This document shows, one piece after another, positions 48,016 to 56,323 of a DNA stretch of 64,000 nucleotides (position 1 is its first letter; the number at the start of each line of letters is the position of its first letter). A program made the translations under genes and the position numbers. Origin of the DNA: Marinomonas piezotolerans. GTDB lineage: Bacteria; Pseudomonadota; Gammaproteobacteria; Pseudomonadales; Marinomonadaceae. Under the pieces are notes generated by a model. That model did no database searches. It was not told where the DNA came from and saw only the letters and a program-made list of their open reading frames with translations. The DNA is taken from the NCBI RefSeq assembly GCF_003362755.1, contig NZ_QKRA01000009.1, forward strand, positions 62,001 through 126,000, given 5' to 3'.

Positions 48016-48934
48016 AAAATCGACCTTAGATGCTTCAATCCGCCCTTTACTAGCACTTAAATATTGGCCCTCGTGGTTGGGGCTGGGGGTTGCCGCGGGC
48101 ATAAGCTATTTACCTTTATCTGGCCAGCACATGTTAGGCAAACAACTTGGTACCGTCATGTTCCACTGCGCCAAACGGCGCCGTCACATCGCTGACACAA
48201 ACCTCAAAATCTGTTATCCAACTCTAACAGAGGAAGAACGTGTAGACCTTACTAAGCGCCACTTCCAAAGCATGGGGAAAGGTTTTTTTGAAACATTCTG
48301 CAGCTGGTTTCAACCACCTGAAAAATTTCAAAGCGCCACAACTTTTGAGGGGCAAGATGTCGTAGATAAATTATTATCCCAAAAAAAAGGCTGCATCCTA
48401 ATTGGTGGGCATTTCTCGTCAATTGACCTTTGCGGCACGTTATTAGCAGGGCATATCCCAGTTCACCCGATATACAAGCTACAAAGCAACCCTGTCGTCA
48501 ATTGGGTCATGGAACATAAGCGCAAAGCAGTTTATGAAAAAACGATTGAGCGCTCCAATATGAGAGAAGTGCTCAAGTCTCTCAAGCATAATCGTATTGT
48601 TTGGTATGCAATGGACCAAGACTACGGCCGTAGCCATTCTGTTTTTGCACCATTTTTCAATCGCGAATGCGCTACTATCTCTGCCATTACGCGTATCGCA
48701 AAACTAACTGGCGCTCCCATCATGGCATTTGACTACGCAAGGGTAGGCAAAACCTTCTCGCTTCGCCTGATAGAAATGAAAGATTTCCCTCTTGATGATG
48801 ACATAGCGGCCGCGAAAGCTATGAATGGCTTAATTGAGCAATTTATAGCGCCTAAGAAAGAGCAGTACTTTTGGACTCATAGGCGCTTTAAAACTCAAAA
48901 AAATGAAAACACACCATCGCCGTATGATCGATAA
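48002..48934 (+). CDS. Lipid A biosynthesis acyltransferase (LpxL/LpxM family)
   Basis: A 310-residue inner-membrane acyltransferase that adds a secondary fatty acid to Kdo-lipid IVA. A hydrophobic N-terminal region (about residues 17-40) anchors it. The catalytic HX4D motif is in GGHFSSIDLCG (about residues 138-148), with VWYAMDQDYGR near 201. Whether it adds the 2' or 3' acyl chain cannot be decided from sequence. The start overlaps kdkA; ATGs at 48002 and 48008 are both possible. The stop codon overlaps the A-tract of the terminator used by the convergent cti gene. Confidence 0.88.
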   Translation: MKMAKKSTLDASIRPLLALKYWPSWLGLGVAAGISYLPLSGQHMLGKQLGTVMFHCAKRRRHIADTNLKICYPTLTEEERVDLTKRHFQSMGKGFFETFCSWFQPPEKFQSATTFEGQDVVDKLLSQKKGCILIGGHFSSIDLCGTLLAGHIPVHPIYKLQSNPVVNWVMEHKRKAVYEKTIERSNMREVLKSLKHNRIVWYAMDQDYGRSHSVFAPFFNRECATISAITRIAKLTGAPIMAFDYARVGKTFSLRLIEMKDFPLDDDIAAAKAMNGLIEQFIAPKKEQYFWTHRRFKTQKNENTPSPYDR

Positions 48935-48957
48935 AAAAGGAGCGTTAAACGCTCCTT
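48933..48957 (-). terminator. Terminator of cti
   Basis: On the minus strand the 9-bp stem AAGGAGCGT/ACGCTCCTT with a 3-base loop runs into six Ts. The plus-strand side lacks a good T-tract, so it mainly serves cti. Confidence 0.85.
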
Positions 48958-48978
48958 ATAAACACGGCACCTACTGTA

Positions 48979-51336
48979 CTATCGATTTTCCAGACGATTG
49001 TAGTCCAATATACCGCTGGCTTTAGGCTCCAGTGTCTTGTTGACACGCGCGATTTCATCACTCACCTGCCAAAACATCGGATCGGTCCGGCGTACACCGT
49101 ATTGAGCTAAAAGATTGCCATAATCGGCCTCAGATGAAAGACGTGAAATAGCGTCTGCGAAGGCTGGAATCTCCTCTTCACGCACTTTTAACAGCACATT
49201 TGGGTGGTCGCCAACGACACCGTTGGTAATCACCAACGTATCTTCTTCGGGTACTAAAAACGCCTCCTCATCAAGCAAACTGCTAATATTCAAATGCGCT
49301 CGATTGTGAACGATACTCATCAGTGCTTGAGATTCCCCATTCCGCTCCACTAACAGCAACGCCAGATCAGGGAAATGGGCAACCGAACGACCTTGTAGTC
49401 GCTGTATAGACTTGAGTGATTCTTTCGTCGACTTATGGAGATTAGCTTGGTCAATGTCATGTTTATGCACTAAGATCGAATCAAGGCGATTGGCGAGTAT
49501 TCCATATAGCTCGCCCTTATAATCTCCTGTCTTGTATTGAATATCACTGTCTACATCCGCTTTGATTAAATCACTAAAGATGTAATCTTTAATCGTATCA
49601 TTGGCATCCCGATACCAGTAATTACGAATCTTTGAGCGCTCATCTTTGGGAATAAGCATCAAAAAATTCATTTCCCCTTCCATGCGTAGAAAATCCATAT
49701 ACAAGCGCGTAATCAACTGATGACCGACGTTGCCATACACATCAAAACCAGCAACCAATAAATAATGAATACGCTCCAATAATGGATAGTCGATGATCCA
49801 AGCAGTTTTAGGCGCTGGACCTACCAACCCCTTCTCAACGGATGCGTTATCGAAATGTCGGAATACGGTCAACGCGGCATTTTGATTAACACCGTCGCCA
49901 GACCACACTGCGCGCGCATCCAAGCTATTCCCTTGAGCGACCGCTTCTTTGTAAAGCTTTGCCTTTGCAGATAGGTACTGTTTTTGTTTATCGGCGTATG
50001 AAATCCATGAACTAACAGGAAGTGCATTACTGCTTTGAGAAGCAGGTAACTCTAATGCTGAAGCATTATCTATCAGGAATTGACTACCAATATTATGCAG
50101 CTCTAGGTCTGGGTTTGTGAAAAATACCCAGAACTGTTCATTGATCACATTGACGGCTACCTGCCCTCTGCAAACAGGCCCCTTTATGAACGACATAATA
50201 GTATTTTGAGCATGATCTAATAAGAAACGGTATCGACTATTCGCTGGAATAGGAGCAAACGCCTTGAAAGGATTGCTTGCCGTTTCTCGCTGATAGCTTG
50301 CTAGCTTTTCAACAGTGTAATCCGTTTCGTAGAACCATTTGTGCCAGCGCTGATAACGAGCCTCATCCATACGCATCGGTATAAATGTTTTTTGAACACG
50401 ACTCTCTGGGTCCAACCACAACCGGTAATAAACTCGCTCTACGCCTGGTTCGTCATAAGGCCTTCTCGTCACAATTCGTTTAATGGGTTCACCTGGTGGC
50501 GTACTTGATCGGACTAACCTGAAGGCATACTTCGCTTCTTCATCAAAATACAGACTGTACAGATAAATGTGCTCATAGATATAGCGATTCACCATTCTCG
50601 CTTTTAGCGAATCTTGGTTAAGCCGCTTCTCCCATTTCGCAATCTCTGAAACGATCTTATCAGGCACATTGCTCGGGGCGCCCATGGGAGCACCTTTTGC
50701 TAACCAAGACGTTAAAATGTTGTACTCTTGAGTCGTCAGCTCCGGCAGCCCATATGGCATTCCCCATGAAGCATGAGCAGTTGAAAAGTCTCCGTATTCT
50801 TCAACTGCGGGGCACTGCTCATCTCGGTTTAAGCTGAAGTCGTATTGATTCGCAGGCAAAACTTGGGAGTTAAATTCACCTTGGGCTTTTCTTAGAGCAA
50901 TAGCGCGATAGAGAACACTGCCCTGCAAATTAGCGGCGGGGCTTTGTTCACGTTCATTTAATATTGGATAGAACCCTTTTTGACGCCACTCTTCGGTGGT
51001 ATCAGCATCTTCAAACAAGCGTGTCGGGGAGGCCGCCAATAGACGTGTCCCTTCATACACTTTCAATTTACTTCCACCACGCTCAATCCCGGCTGGCGCC
51101 GTTAATTTAATCTGACAGGGAGCGTCGTAGCACGCGTGACAATTTACACAGCGATTGTCTAATATTGGCTTAACTTGATTTTGATAAAAATCTGCTTCAG
51201 TAACCGTTTGGTTAAGTGCTGCTCTGTTTGAAACATCCGACTCCCCAAATGTCTCATCCAAATCGCGTGTCGCGTAGACCGCACATCCTGAAGCGATTAC
51301 TAACACTGCGATTAGCAGCCACTTTGTTATTTTCAT
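48979..51336 (-). CDS. cti: Fatty acid cis/trans isomerase
   Basis: A 785-residue periplasmic haem enzyme that converts cis double bonds of membrane fatty acids to trans, making membranes stiffer under solvent, heat or salt stress. The ATG at 51336 gives a signal with a lipobox-like ending (ASGC, Cys18); the upstream TTG start adds 14 unlikely residues. The c-type haem motif CVNCH lies at residues 63-67, followed by CYDAPC. The region SSWISYADKQKQYL and the late PFTHPE-type segments are replaced by family-typical text. Monocistronic, ending at its own terminator facing the acyltransferase gene. Confidence 0.92.
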   Translation of the reverse strand: MKITKWLLIAVLVIASGCAVYATRDLDETFGESDVSNRAALNQTVTEADFYQNQVKPILDNRCVNCHACYDAPCQIKLTAPAGIERGGSKLKVYEGTRLLAASPTRLFEDADTTEEWRQKGFYPILNEREQSPAANLQGSVLYRAIALRKAQGEFNSQVLPANQYDFSLNRDEQCPAVEEYGDFSTAHASWGMPYGLPELTTQEYNILTSWLAKGAPMGAPSNVPDKIVSEIAKWEKRLNQDSLKARMVNRYIYEHIYLYSLYFDEEAKYAFRLVRSSTPPGEPIKRIVTRRPYDEPGVERVYYRLWLDPESRVQKTFIPMRMDEARYQRWHKWFYETDYTVEKLASYQRETASNPFKAFAPIPANSRYRFLLDHAQNTIMSFIKGPVCRGQVAVNVINEQFWVFFTNPDLELHNIGSQFLIDNASALELPASQSSNALPVSSWISYADKQKQYLSAKAKLYKEAVAQGNSLDARAVWSGDGVNQNAALTVFRHFDNASVEKGLVGPAPKTAWIIDYPLLERIHYLLVAGFDVYGNVGHQLITRLYMDFLRMEGEMNFLMLIPKDERSKIRNYWYRDANDTIKDYIFSDLIKADVDSDIQYKTGDYKGELYGILANRLDSILVHKHDIDQANLHKSTKESLKSIQRLQGRSVAHFPDLALLLVERNGESQALMSIVHNRAHLNISSLLDEEAFLVPEEDTLVITNGVVGDHPNVLLKVREEEIPAFADAISRLSSEADYGNLLAQYGVRRTDPMFWQVSDEIARVNKTLEPKASGILDYNRLENR

Positions 51337-51407
51337 TCCCTGCTCCCTACGACACTCTGGAATGCGTTTGTTACTCAATTAATTGAGGTTATGCATTTAT
51401 CTTATAC

Positions 51408-51444
51408 AAAAAAAAGAGGGGAAAGATAGCATCTTCCCCCTCTT
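51408..51444 (-). terminator. Terminator after the duplicated acidic protein gene
   Basis: On the minus strand a 14-bp stem (AAGAGGGGGAAGAT/ATCTTTCCCCTCTT, one mismatch) with a 3-base loop is followed by a T-tract running on from 51415 to 51408. It lies 20 bp after the gene's stop. Confidence 0.88.
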
Positions 51445-51464
51445 CAATTAAATAATCTTTACGA

Positions 51465-52064
51465 TCAATCAGCTCGAACAGCTGGTTCCTCATCGTCGTA
51501 GTCTGCCAACTCGTAGGAATCATCTCCCATGTCTTCATTCGCTAACAACAATGCATCTTCGTAGGCTCCACCAAACTCGATACGAGTAATGTCGTACAAG
51601 TCATACTCAAATGTCTCGTCAAACCAACGTGCATCAGAACCGATTTCCTCAAGTTCGAATGTTGTTGCATCAGCTCGAACGACGCGGCCAATTTCACATC
51701 CATCTGGGTCAACTTCTTCACGATGCAATGTGACAAGCCCGTATTCTTCACTAATGTCAACAAGCAATACGGCTAGGTCGTCCAGATCAACCTCAGGATC
51801 TTCGACTTCCTCATCGCGCAGTTCAAGAACTCGCTTTTGGAAATCATTAAACGGAGCCGGATGCATAAAGTCACTAATGTCTTCCAAAAATAAGATCTGG
51901 TAGCCATTTAAATGAACGCTATCATCAACTAACTGTAACAGAACCATTTCTTCATTGGCTGCAATCACAAACCCATCTGTCCAGTTATCTGGTCCGTCGA
52001 TATCTTCGCGAAAGATACGTACAACATTCTTACGCGTGCGGGCTTTTTCCAATTCAATGAGCAT
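51465..52064 (-). CDS. Acidic protein of unknown function with an internal duplication
   Basis: A 199-residue, very acidic soluble protein that I do not recognise. Two similar halves can be seen. Residues 14-82 contain VRIFREDIDG, DGFVIAANEE and ILFLEDISDF followed by FNDFQKRVLEL. Residues 110-175 contain VTLHREEVDP, IGRVVRADAT and EYDLYDITRIEF followed by AYEDALLLA. The strand pattern suggests small Sm-like or Tudor-like beta barrels, an inference from pattern only. The last 25 residues are mostly D and E. No signal peptide or membrane segment. It sits between cti and yacL and has its own terminator. Confidence 0.7.
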   Translation of the reverse strand: MLIELEKARTRKNVVRIFREDIDGPDNWTDGFVIAANEEMVLLQLVDDSVHLNGYQILFLEDISDFMHPAPFNDFQKRVLELRDEEVEDPEVDLDDLAVLLVDISEEYGLVTLHREEVDPDGCEIGRVVRADATTFELEEIGSDARWFDETFEYDLYDITRIEFGGAYEDALLLANEDMGDDSYELADYDDEEPAVRAD

Positions 52065-52132
52065 AATGGCTCCTACGGGACATCATTAATAAAACAGTGG
52101 CTAGTGTAAACGCTGGCTAGCGGCGGGACAAC

Positions 52133-52513
52133 TTATTGCTGTACTTCATGCCAATTTTCAAGCAGGTCAATGAGATCATCGAGACCACATTCAGCTTGGA
52201 CACCATCATTTGACGCTTGAAAGAAACCATTTTGCGTATCAAACATCGCTTTTATTTCATCTTCAACTTGGCTCATATCGATACGACGACTGACGGCAAC
52301 CCCTTCAGCACTGATCGCGACTTCGAATACACCATGCTGAAACACAGAAGATTCTTCTTTACTTTCCGCTAATAAAACTGCTTGCCAAACGCGCTGCAGT
52401 GTCTCTTTATCAGCCAGATATTCACTTACCCATTCGGCAATAGCCGCGAATTCAACATCCGCATAGACGCGATATACGCCTTCTTCTTGATCAAATGCTA
52501 TTTCATAATCCAT
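52133..52513 (-). CDS. yacL: YacL/UPF0231 family protein
   Basis: A 126-residue acidic protein of the YacL (UPF0231) family, function unknown. MDYEIAFDQEEGVYRVY at the start and CGLDDLIDLLENWHEV at the end align with E. coli YacL. I start at the ATG at 52513, where GAGGGTG forms a ribosome binding site; the GTG at 52528 overlaps the end of the GTPase gene and adds five non-family residues. Likely co-transcribed with the GTPase gene upstream. Confidence 0.8.
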   Translation of the reverse strand: MDYEIAFDQEEGVYRVYADVEFAAIAEWVSEYLADKETLQRVWQAVLLAESKEESSVFQHGVFEVAISAEGVAVSRRIDMSQVEDEIKAMFDTQNGFFQASNDGVQAECGLDDLIDLLENWHEVQQ

Positions 52514-52524
52514 AGAGCACACCC

Positions 52525-53502
52525 TCACTCTTCACTGTCGCGCGCATCACGCTGATTGCGGTAGTCAACATTTTGCTGCTGTTGGCGCTGAGGTATAGCC
52601 GCTTTCAATCGAGCTTGCCGAGCCGCTTCTTTTGCAGCTTTCACCTCTTCTACTTTAACCCATTCACTTGCTACCATTTCAGGGGTTTCCATTACATAGG
52701 GCCCAAACGCGCCGCTTCGCACATCAGCCAAAAATACTTCTGCCGCTTTGTGCATATCGATTTTGCCGCCTGCACGCAAAGCACCGCGTTTTGAACCAAT
52801 AATCTCTAAAGTTTCAAACGCATCGACAGGTGCTTTTTTCAGTTTGTAGCGGGCGATTATTGCGTCCGTGTAATCCGCAATAAAAAATTTCAATCCAACC
52901 AACGCAACATCTTCATAATCAATCGCTGTATCTCGCACAGCACCAGTAACGGCTAGTCGATAACTCGCATCTGGATTTTCAATTTTAGGCCAAAGAATAC
53001 CCGGCGTGTCCAGAATCTGAAAACCATCATTGACGCGCAGTTTCTGCTGCGCTTTTGTGACCGCAGGCTCATTACCGACTTTGGCTACACGTTTACCGAG
53101 CAAGGCATTCATTAAACTTGATTTGCCCACATTAGGTATACCTGCAATCATCGCTCGGATCGGTTTTTCTGCGGAGCCTCTGTGAGGCACAAGCTTTTGC
53201 ACCCATGAGGATAACTTGGCTAAATCTGATTTATCGGTTGTACTAAACGGGTAGGCTGTAATCTGATCGGCCTCTTGCCAATGCTCTAACCACAATGTCA
53301 CCCTGCTTGAATCAGCAAGATCTTTTTTATTCAGAAGCCTTAAGACAGGCACATCGCCTCGTAGTGTCGTCAACATTGGATTCTGACTAGAATCAGGAAT
53401 GCGTGCATCAAGCACCTCAATCACCAAATCGACTTGAGTCATGACTTGCTCGATTTCGCGGCGAGCTTTGTTCATATGTCCAGGAAACCATTGAACGCTC
53501 AC
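52525..53502 (-). CDS. ylqF: Circularly permuted GTPase YlqF/RbgA, ribosome biogenesis
   Basis: A 325-residue GTPase of the YlqF/RbgA group, which in Bacillus matures the large ribosomal subunit. The order of G motifs is permuted, as expected: G4 LLNKKDLAD (about residues 57-65) comes before G1 GIPNVGKSSLMNALLG (about 121-136) and G3 DTPGILWP (about 167-174). The start SVQWFPGHMNKARREI is the family signature. The C-terminal domain ends in a Q/R-rich, probably disordered tail (about 300-325). The function in gammaproteobacteria is inferred from the family. Confidence 0.92.
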   Translation of the reverse strand: MSVQWFPGHMNKARREIEQVMTQVDLVIEVLDARIPDSSQNPMLTTLRGDVPVLRLLNKKDLADSSRVTLWLEHWQEADQITAYPFSTTDKSDLAKLSSWVQKLVPHRGSAEKPIRAMIAGIPNVGKSSLMNALLGKRVAKVGNEPAVTKAQQKLRVNDGFQILDTPGILWPKIENPDASYRLAVTGAVRDTAIDYEDVALVGLKFFIADYTDAIIARYKLKKAPVDAFETLEIIGSKRGALRAGGKIDMHKAAEVFLADVRSGAFGPYVMETPEMVASEWVKVEEVKAAKEAARQARLKAAIPQRQQQQNVDYRNQRDARDSEE

Positions 53503-53694
53503 GATTCACCTCTTTCTTAGCTGTCAAATTTTGGCGCGCAGTCTACCATAAAGTTTAGATAACTAGGCTAAAAACTCTGCTTTCGCCCGGTTTATTTCAT
53601 TCCTTACCAAGTTTTTGATGTTTGAAATATCAATCGAGCATAAATAGCTGATTTGGGTCAACGCGTTATTTCCGCATCACCGTATACTGATAAG

Positions 53695-53810
53695 CATCCC
53701 AATCAACCTGAGCACTTAAACAGTGCGAGGTTTTGCTCGGGTGTTCTCTCGATCGGGCTCTTGCCCCTTTAGGCCGTCTTGGAAACAAGGCGGCTTTTCT
53801 TTATTTTTTT
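53695..53810 (+). ncRNA. Probable small RNA in the ylqF-acpH gap
   Basis: The 298-bp gap between the minus-strand ylqF and acpH genes ends in a textbook plus-strand terminator: stem GCCGTCTTG/CAAGGCGGC (one G-U), loop GAAA, then TTTTCTTTATTTTTTT. No plus-strand gene precedes it. A TATACT box at 53683-53688 would start a transcript near 53695, giving about 110 bases, but its -35 is poor. Inside are short hairpins GCAC/GTGC, CGAG/CTCG and GGGC/GCCC. The 3' end overlaps the last codons and stop of acpH in antisense. I do not recognise the RNA family. Confidence 0.55.
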
Positions 53811-54400
53811 ACTTGACCTGTATCTAGCGCTGCCGCAGCCGCGCAGGCATTTTCTAAAACTTCTGGGTAGAGTAAGAGAAAAGGTTGCTTCGCCTGCTCG
53901 ATAAGCAAATCCAATTCGCCTATGAAAGGATCCAAGAATCTTCCCAATGACCAGCGTTTTTGGATCGAACGAATTGCCCTCTCAACGCCCTCTTTGGTCC
54001 CCAAGCCAGCAAGCCAATTACGCTCTTCAAGTGAAGAGATCATCTTTTGCAATCGCTCAGGACATAAATGCTTGTCTTGACCCAAGGATGCCACCACCCG
54101 ATGCGAAAATAACTCAAATGAATCGGTTGAAAAACGCTCCCAATAGCACACTAACCAATAGTCCATCACGATGTCTTGAATTATGCCTGCGAAGCGACGA
54201 CGGCCAGCCCTGGGCAAGCCCTTAAAGCGCTCGGTGATAGGATGTGCATCAACAAACGTATCAACCGCTTGATGCAGCTGCCACCCCTTATACAATGCTA
54301 AGTGTGATGGGTCTATTTGCCATTTGAAGTCCCCTAATAAACTGCCGGCATACGATGTTTCCGTAATGTCGGCAATATGTAGATGCGCAATATAATTCAA
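53801..54400 (-). CDS. acpH: Acyl carrier protein phosphodiesterase
   Basis: A 199-residue enzyme that removes the 4'-phosphopantetheine group from acyl carrier protein, returning it to the apo form. It belongs to the HD-like AcpH family: MNYIAHLHIADITETSYAGS, then LLGDFKW, HQAVDTFVDAHP (about residues 43-54) and the metal-binding IIQDIVMDYWLVCYWERFS (about 72-90). Its stop codon and last two lysine codons lie inside the T-tract of the opposing small-RNA terminator. Confidence 0.9.
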   Translation of the reverse strand: MNYIAHLHIADITETSYAGSLLGDFKWQIDPSHLALYKGWQLHQAVDTFVDAHPITERFKGLPRAGRRRFAGIIQDIVMDYWLVCYWERFSTDSFELFSHRVVASLGQDKHLCPERLQKMISSLEERNWLAGLGTKEGVERAIRSIQKRWSLGRFLDPFIGELDLLIEQAKQPFLLLYPEVLENACAAAAALDTGQVKK

Positions 54401-54506
54401 ATCATCCTCTTTTCAAGTTAACGCAGTAGAAAGCATACATGCAGATAGTGACCATAGAGAAAATTTGTTAGTATTCAGCCCAAACTTTCATCTATTGGAT
54501 ATCCTT

Positions 54507-55892
54507 TTGAACACAACCACCCCAGATTTTGCAGGCATCGAGTTACCAGACAAACTTTCTCAACTTTTAATGGATATGGGCATAACAGCGTTTAGCCCCA
54601 TTCAGAAACAAGCACTACCGATTGCTTTGACTGGTCACGATATCACCGCCCAGGCGCAAACAGGTAGCGGCAAGACTCTTGCCTTTGCAATCAGTTTAGT
54701 CATGCAACTGAATGCGCGCTATTTTGGCTGCCAAAGTCTTGTGTTGTGCCCTACTCGTGAATTAGCGGACCAAGTTGCAAAAGAAATTCGCAAAGTCGCT
54801 CGTTACCGTGAAAACATCAAAGTCCTCACGCTATGTGGCGGCATGCCGTTTGGCCCACAAATCGCGTCTCTTGAACACGGCGCTCACATCGTCGTAGGGA
54901 CTCCAGGCCGAATCATGGAGCATATTCGTAAAGGTAACTTAGATTTAAGTGGGTTGAACTCTTTAGTACTCGATGAAGCGGACCGCATGTTGGACATGGG
55001 GTTTATTGATTCGATCCGCGACATAGTGGCAACTACTCCAGAGCGACGTCAAACGATGCTGTTTTCTGCTACCTACAGCGACAACATCGCAAACATAAGC
55101 AAAGAGTTTCAGCGCACCCCAACATTTATCGAAGTAAAAGTTGAAGCAGAATCTCGCCCTAATATTGATCAATACTTTGTTCGCGCCAGCAATAATGAAA
55201 AACCACGCGCACTGCTTGATACTCTAGGACATTTTGAGCCACGCCAAGTGATCGTGTTTTGTAACACCAAAGTAGAATGTGACGACGTTGCGGAATGGCT
55301 AAACGATAACAATGTCAGTGCACTCGCGATTCATGGGGACTTTGAGCAGAAGCAACGTGACCAAGTGCTCGTTCGCTTTGCCAATAAAAGCTGCTCAGTC
55401 CTTGTGGCCACAGATGTTGCCGCCCGAGGTATCGACGTAAAAGAAATCGACTTGATTATCAACTATGACACTACCCGTGATATTGATGTTCATACACACC
55501 GAATTGGCCGTACTGGACGAGCGGGCGCTACTGGAATGGCTGTGAGTTTTATTACACCGAAAGATGACTACAAACTCACAGAAATCGTCAAGCGTTTTGA
55601 TATCACTCCAGAATTCCCGGACATGAATCAATGCCCCAGTAGTTACGCATTACAACCAGATGTTGCTACGATCGCTTTTGATGCAGGTAAAAAAAATAAG
55701 TTACGGGCTGGGGACATTCTTGGTGCATTAACGGCGGGCTTAGGGCTAGAAAAGAGAGCGGTCGGTAAAATCGATATTTTCGACTTTCAAGCCTATGTCG
55801 CGATAGACAAACACCAAGCTAAACAGGTAGTGAAACAACTTGCGAACAAAAAAATCAAAGGTCGTTCTATCAAAACTCGGATCCTGAGATAA
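54507..55892 (+). CDS. dbpA: ATP-dependent RNA helicase DbpA
   Basis: A DEAD-box helicase of about 461 residues that works on 23S rRNA during large-subunit assembly. Motifs: Walker A AQAQTGSGKTLAF, PTRELADQV, DEADRMLDMGF, SATYSDN and HRIGRTGRAG. The C-terminal DbpA RNA-binding domain is clear (LRAGDILGALTAGLGLEKRA, then KIKGRSIKTRIL). The first ATG is well inside, so the start is a TTG: 54507 (after GGATAT) gives MNTTTPDFAGIELPDKL and is preferred over 54465. A VanZ-like gene starts 3 bp after the stop. Confidence 0.93.
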   Translation: MNTTTPDFAGIELPDKLSQLLMDMGITAFSPIQKQALPIALTGHDITAQAQTGSGKTLAFAISLVMQLNARYFGCQSLVLCPTRELADQVAKEIRKVARYRENIKVLTLCGGMPFGPQIASLEHGAHIVVGTPGRIMEHIRKGNLDLSGLNSLVLDEADRMLDMGFIDSIRDIVATTPERRQTMLFSATYSDNIANISKEFQRTPTFIEVKVEAESRPNIDQYFVRASNNEKPRALLDTLGHFEPRQVIVFCNTKVECDDVAEWLNDNNVSALAIHGDFEQKQRDQVLVRFANKSCSVLVATDVAARGIDVKEIDLIINYDTTRDIDVHTHRIGRTGRAGATGMAVSFITPKDDYKLTEIVKRFDITPEFPDMNQCPSSYALQPDVATIAFDAGKKNKLRAGDILGALTAGLGLEKRAVGKIDIFDFQAYVAIDKHQAKQVVKQLANKKIKGRSIKTRILR

Positions 55893-55895
55893 ATT

Positions 55896-56267
55896 ATGCA
55901 TCGTTTTAATTGGGTATTTAGTCACCATACCCAATTCCTCGGCTTTGCTTTTGGCGCTCTACTTATCAGTGCCGCGACTCTAACACCGGCGGACCATTTA
56001 CCGCCGGTGTCTGGCAGCGACAAATTACATCATATAATTGGTTTTGGCGGCTGGGCACTGATGTGCATGTTTGGCCCCAGCAAACGATTCTTTCTATTTT
56101 TAGCCATCATCATTGCTTGGGGTGGCGCTATTGAGCTTATCCAACCTTATGTCAATCGCTATGGCGAATGGTTAGATTTTTATGCAGATGCCTTCGGTGC
56201 TCTATTAACCATTCCCTTACACTTACTTATGAGACGCTTTTGTCAGCGTGGTATAGATACTGCATAA
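55896..56267 (+). CDS. VanZ-like membrane protein
   Basis: A 123-residue protein with about four hydrophobic helices (approximately residues 16-32, 47-63, 66-82 and 98-115). It shows the VanZ-like pattern SGSDKLHHIIGFGGWALMCM (about residues 39-58), then WGGAIELIQPYVNRYGEWLD and FYADAFGALLTI. The family includes the teicoplanin-resistance protein VanZ, but most chromosomal members have no known job. It is 3 bp after dbpA and presumably co-transcribed. Confidence 0.82.
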   Translation: MHRFNWVFSHHTQFLGFAFGALLISAATLTPADHLPPVSGSDKLHHIIGFGGWALMCMFGPSKRFFLFLAIIIAWGGAIELIQPYVNRYGEWLDFYADAFGALLTIPLHLLMRRFCQRGIDTA

Positions 56268-56323
56268 AGCTTATGTATCTGGCATTTTAAGCGTTTCGCT
56301 TAAAGTAGTAAGGGAGAATAATT

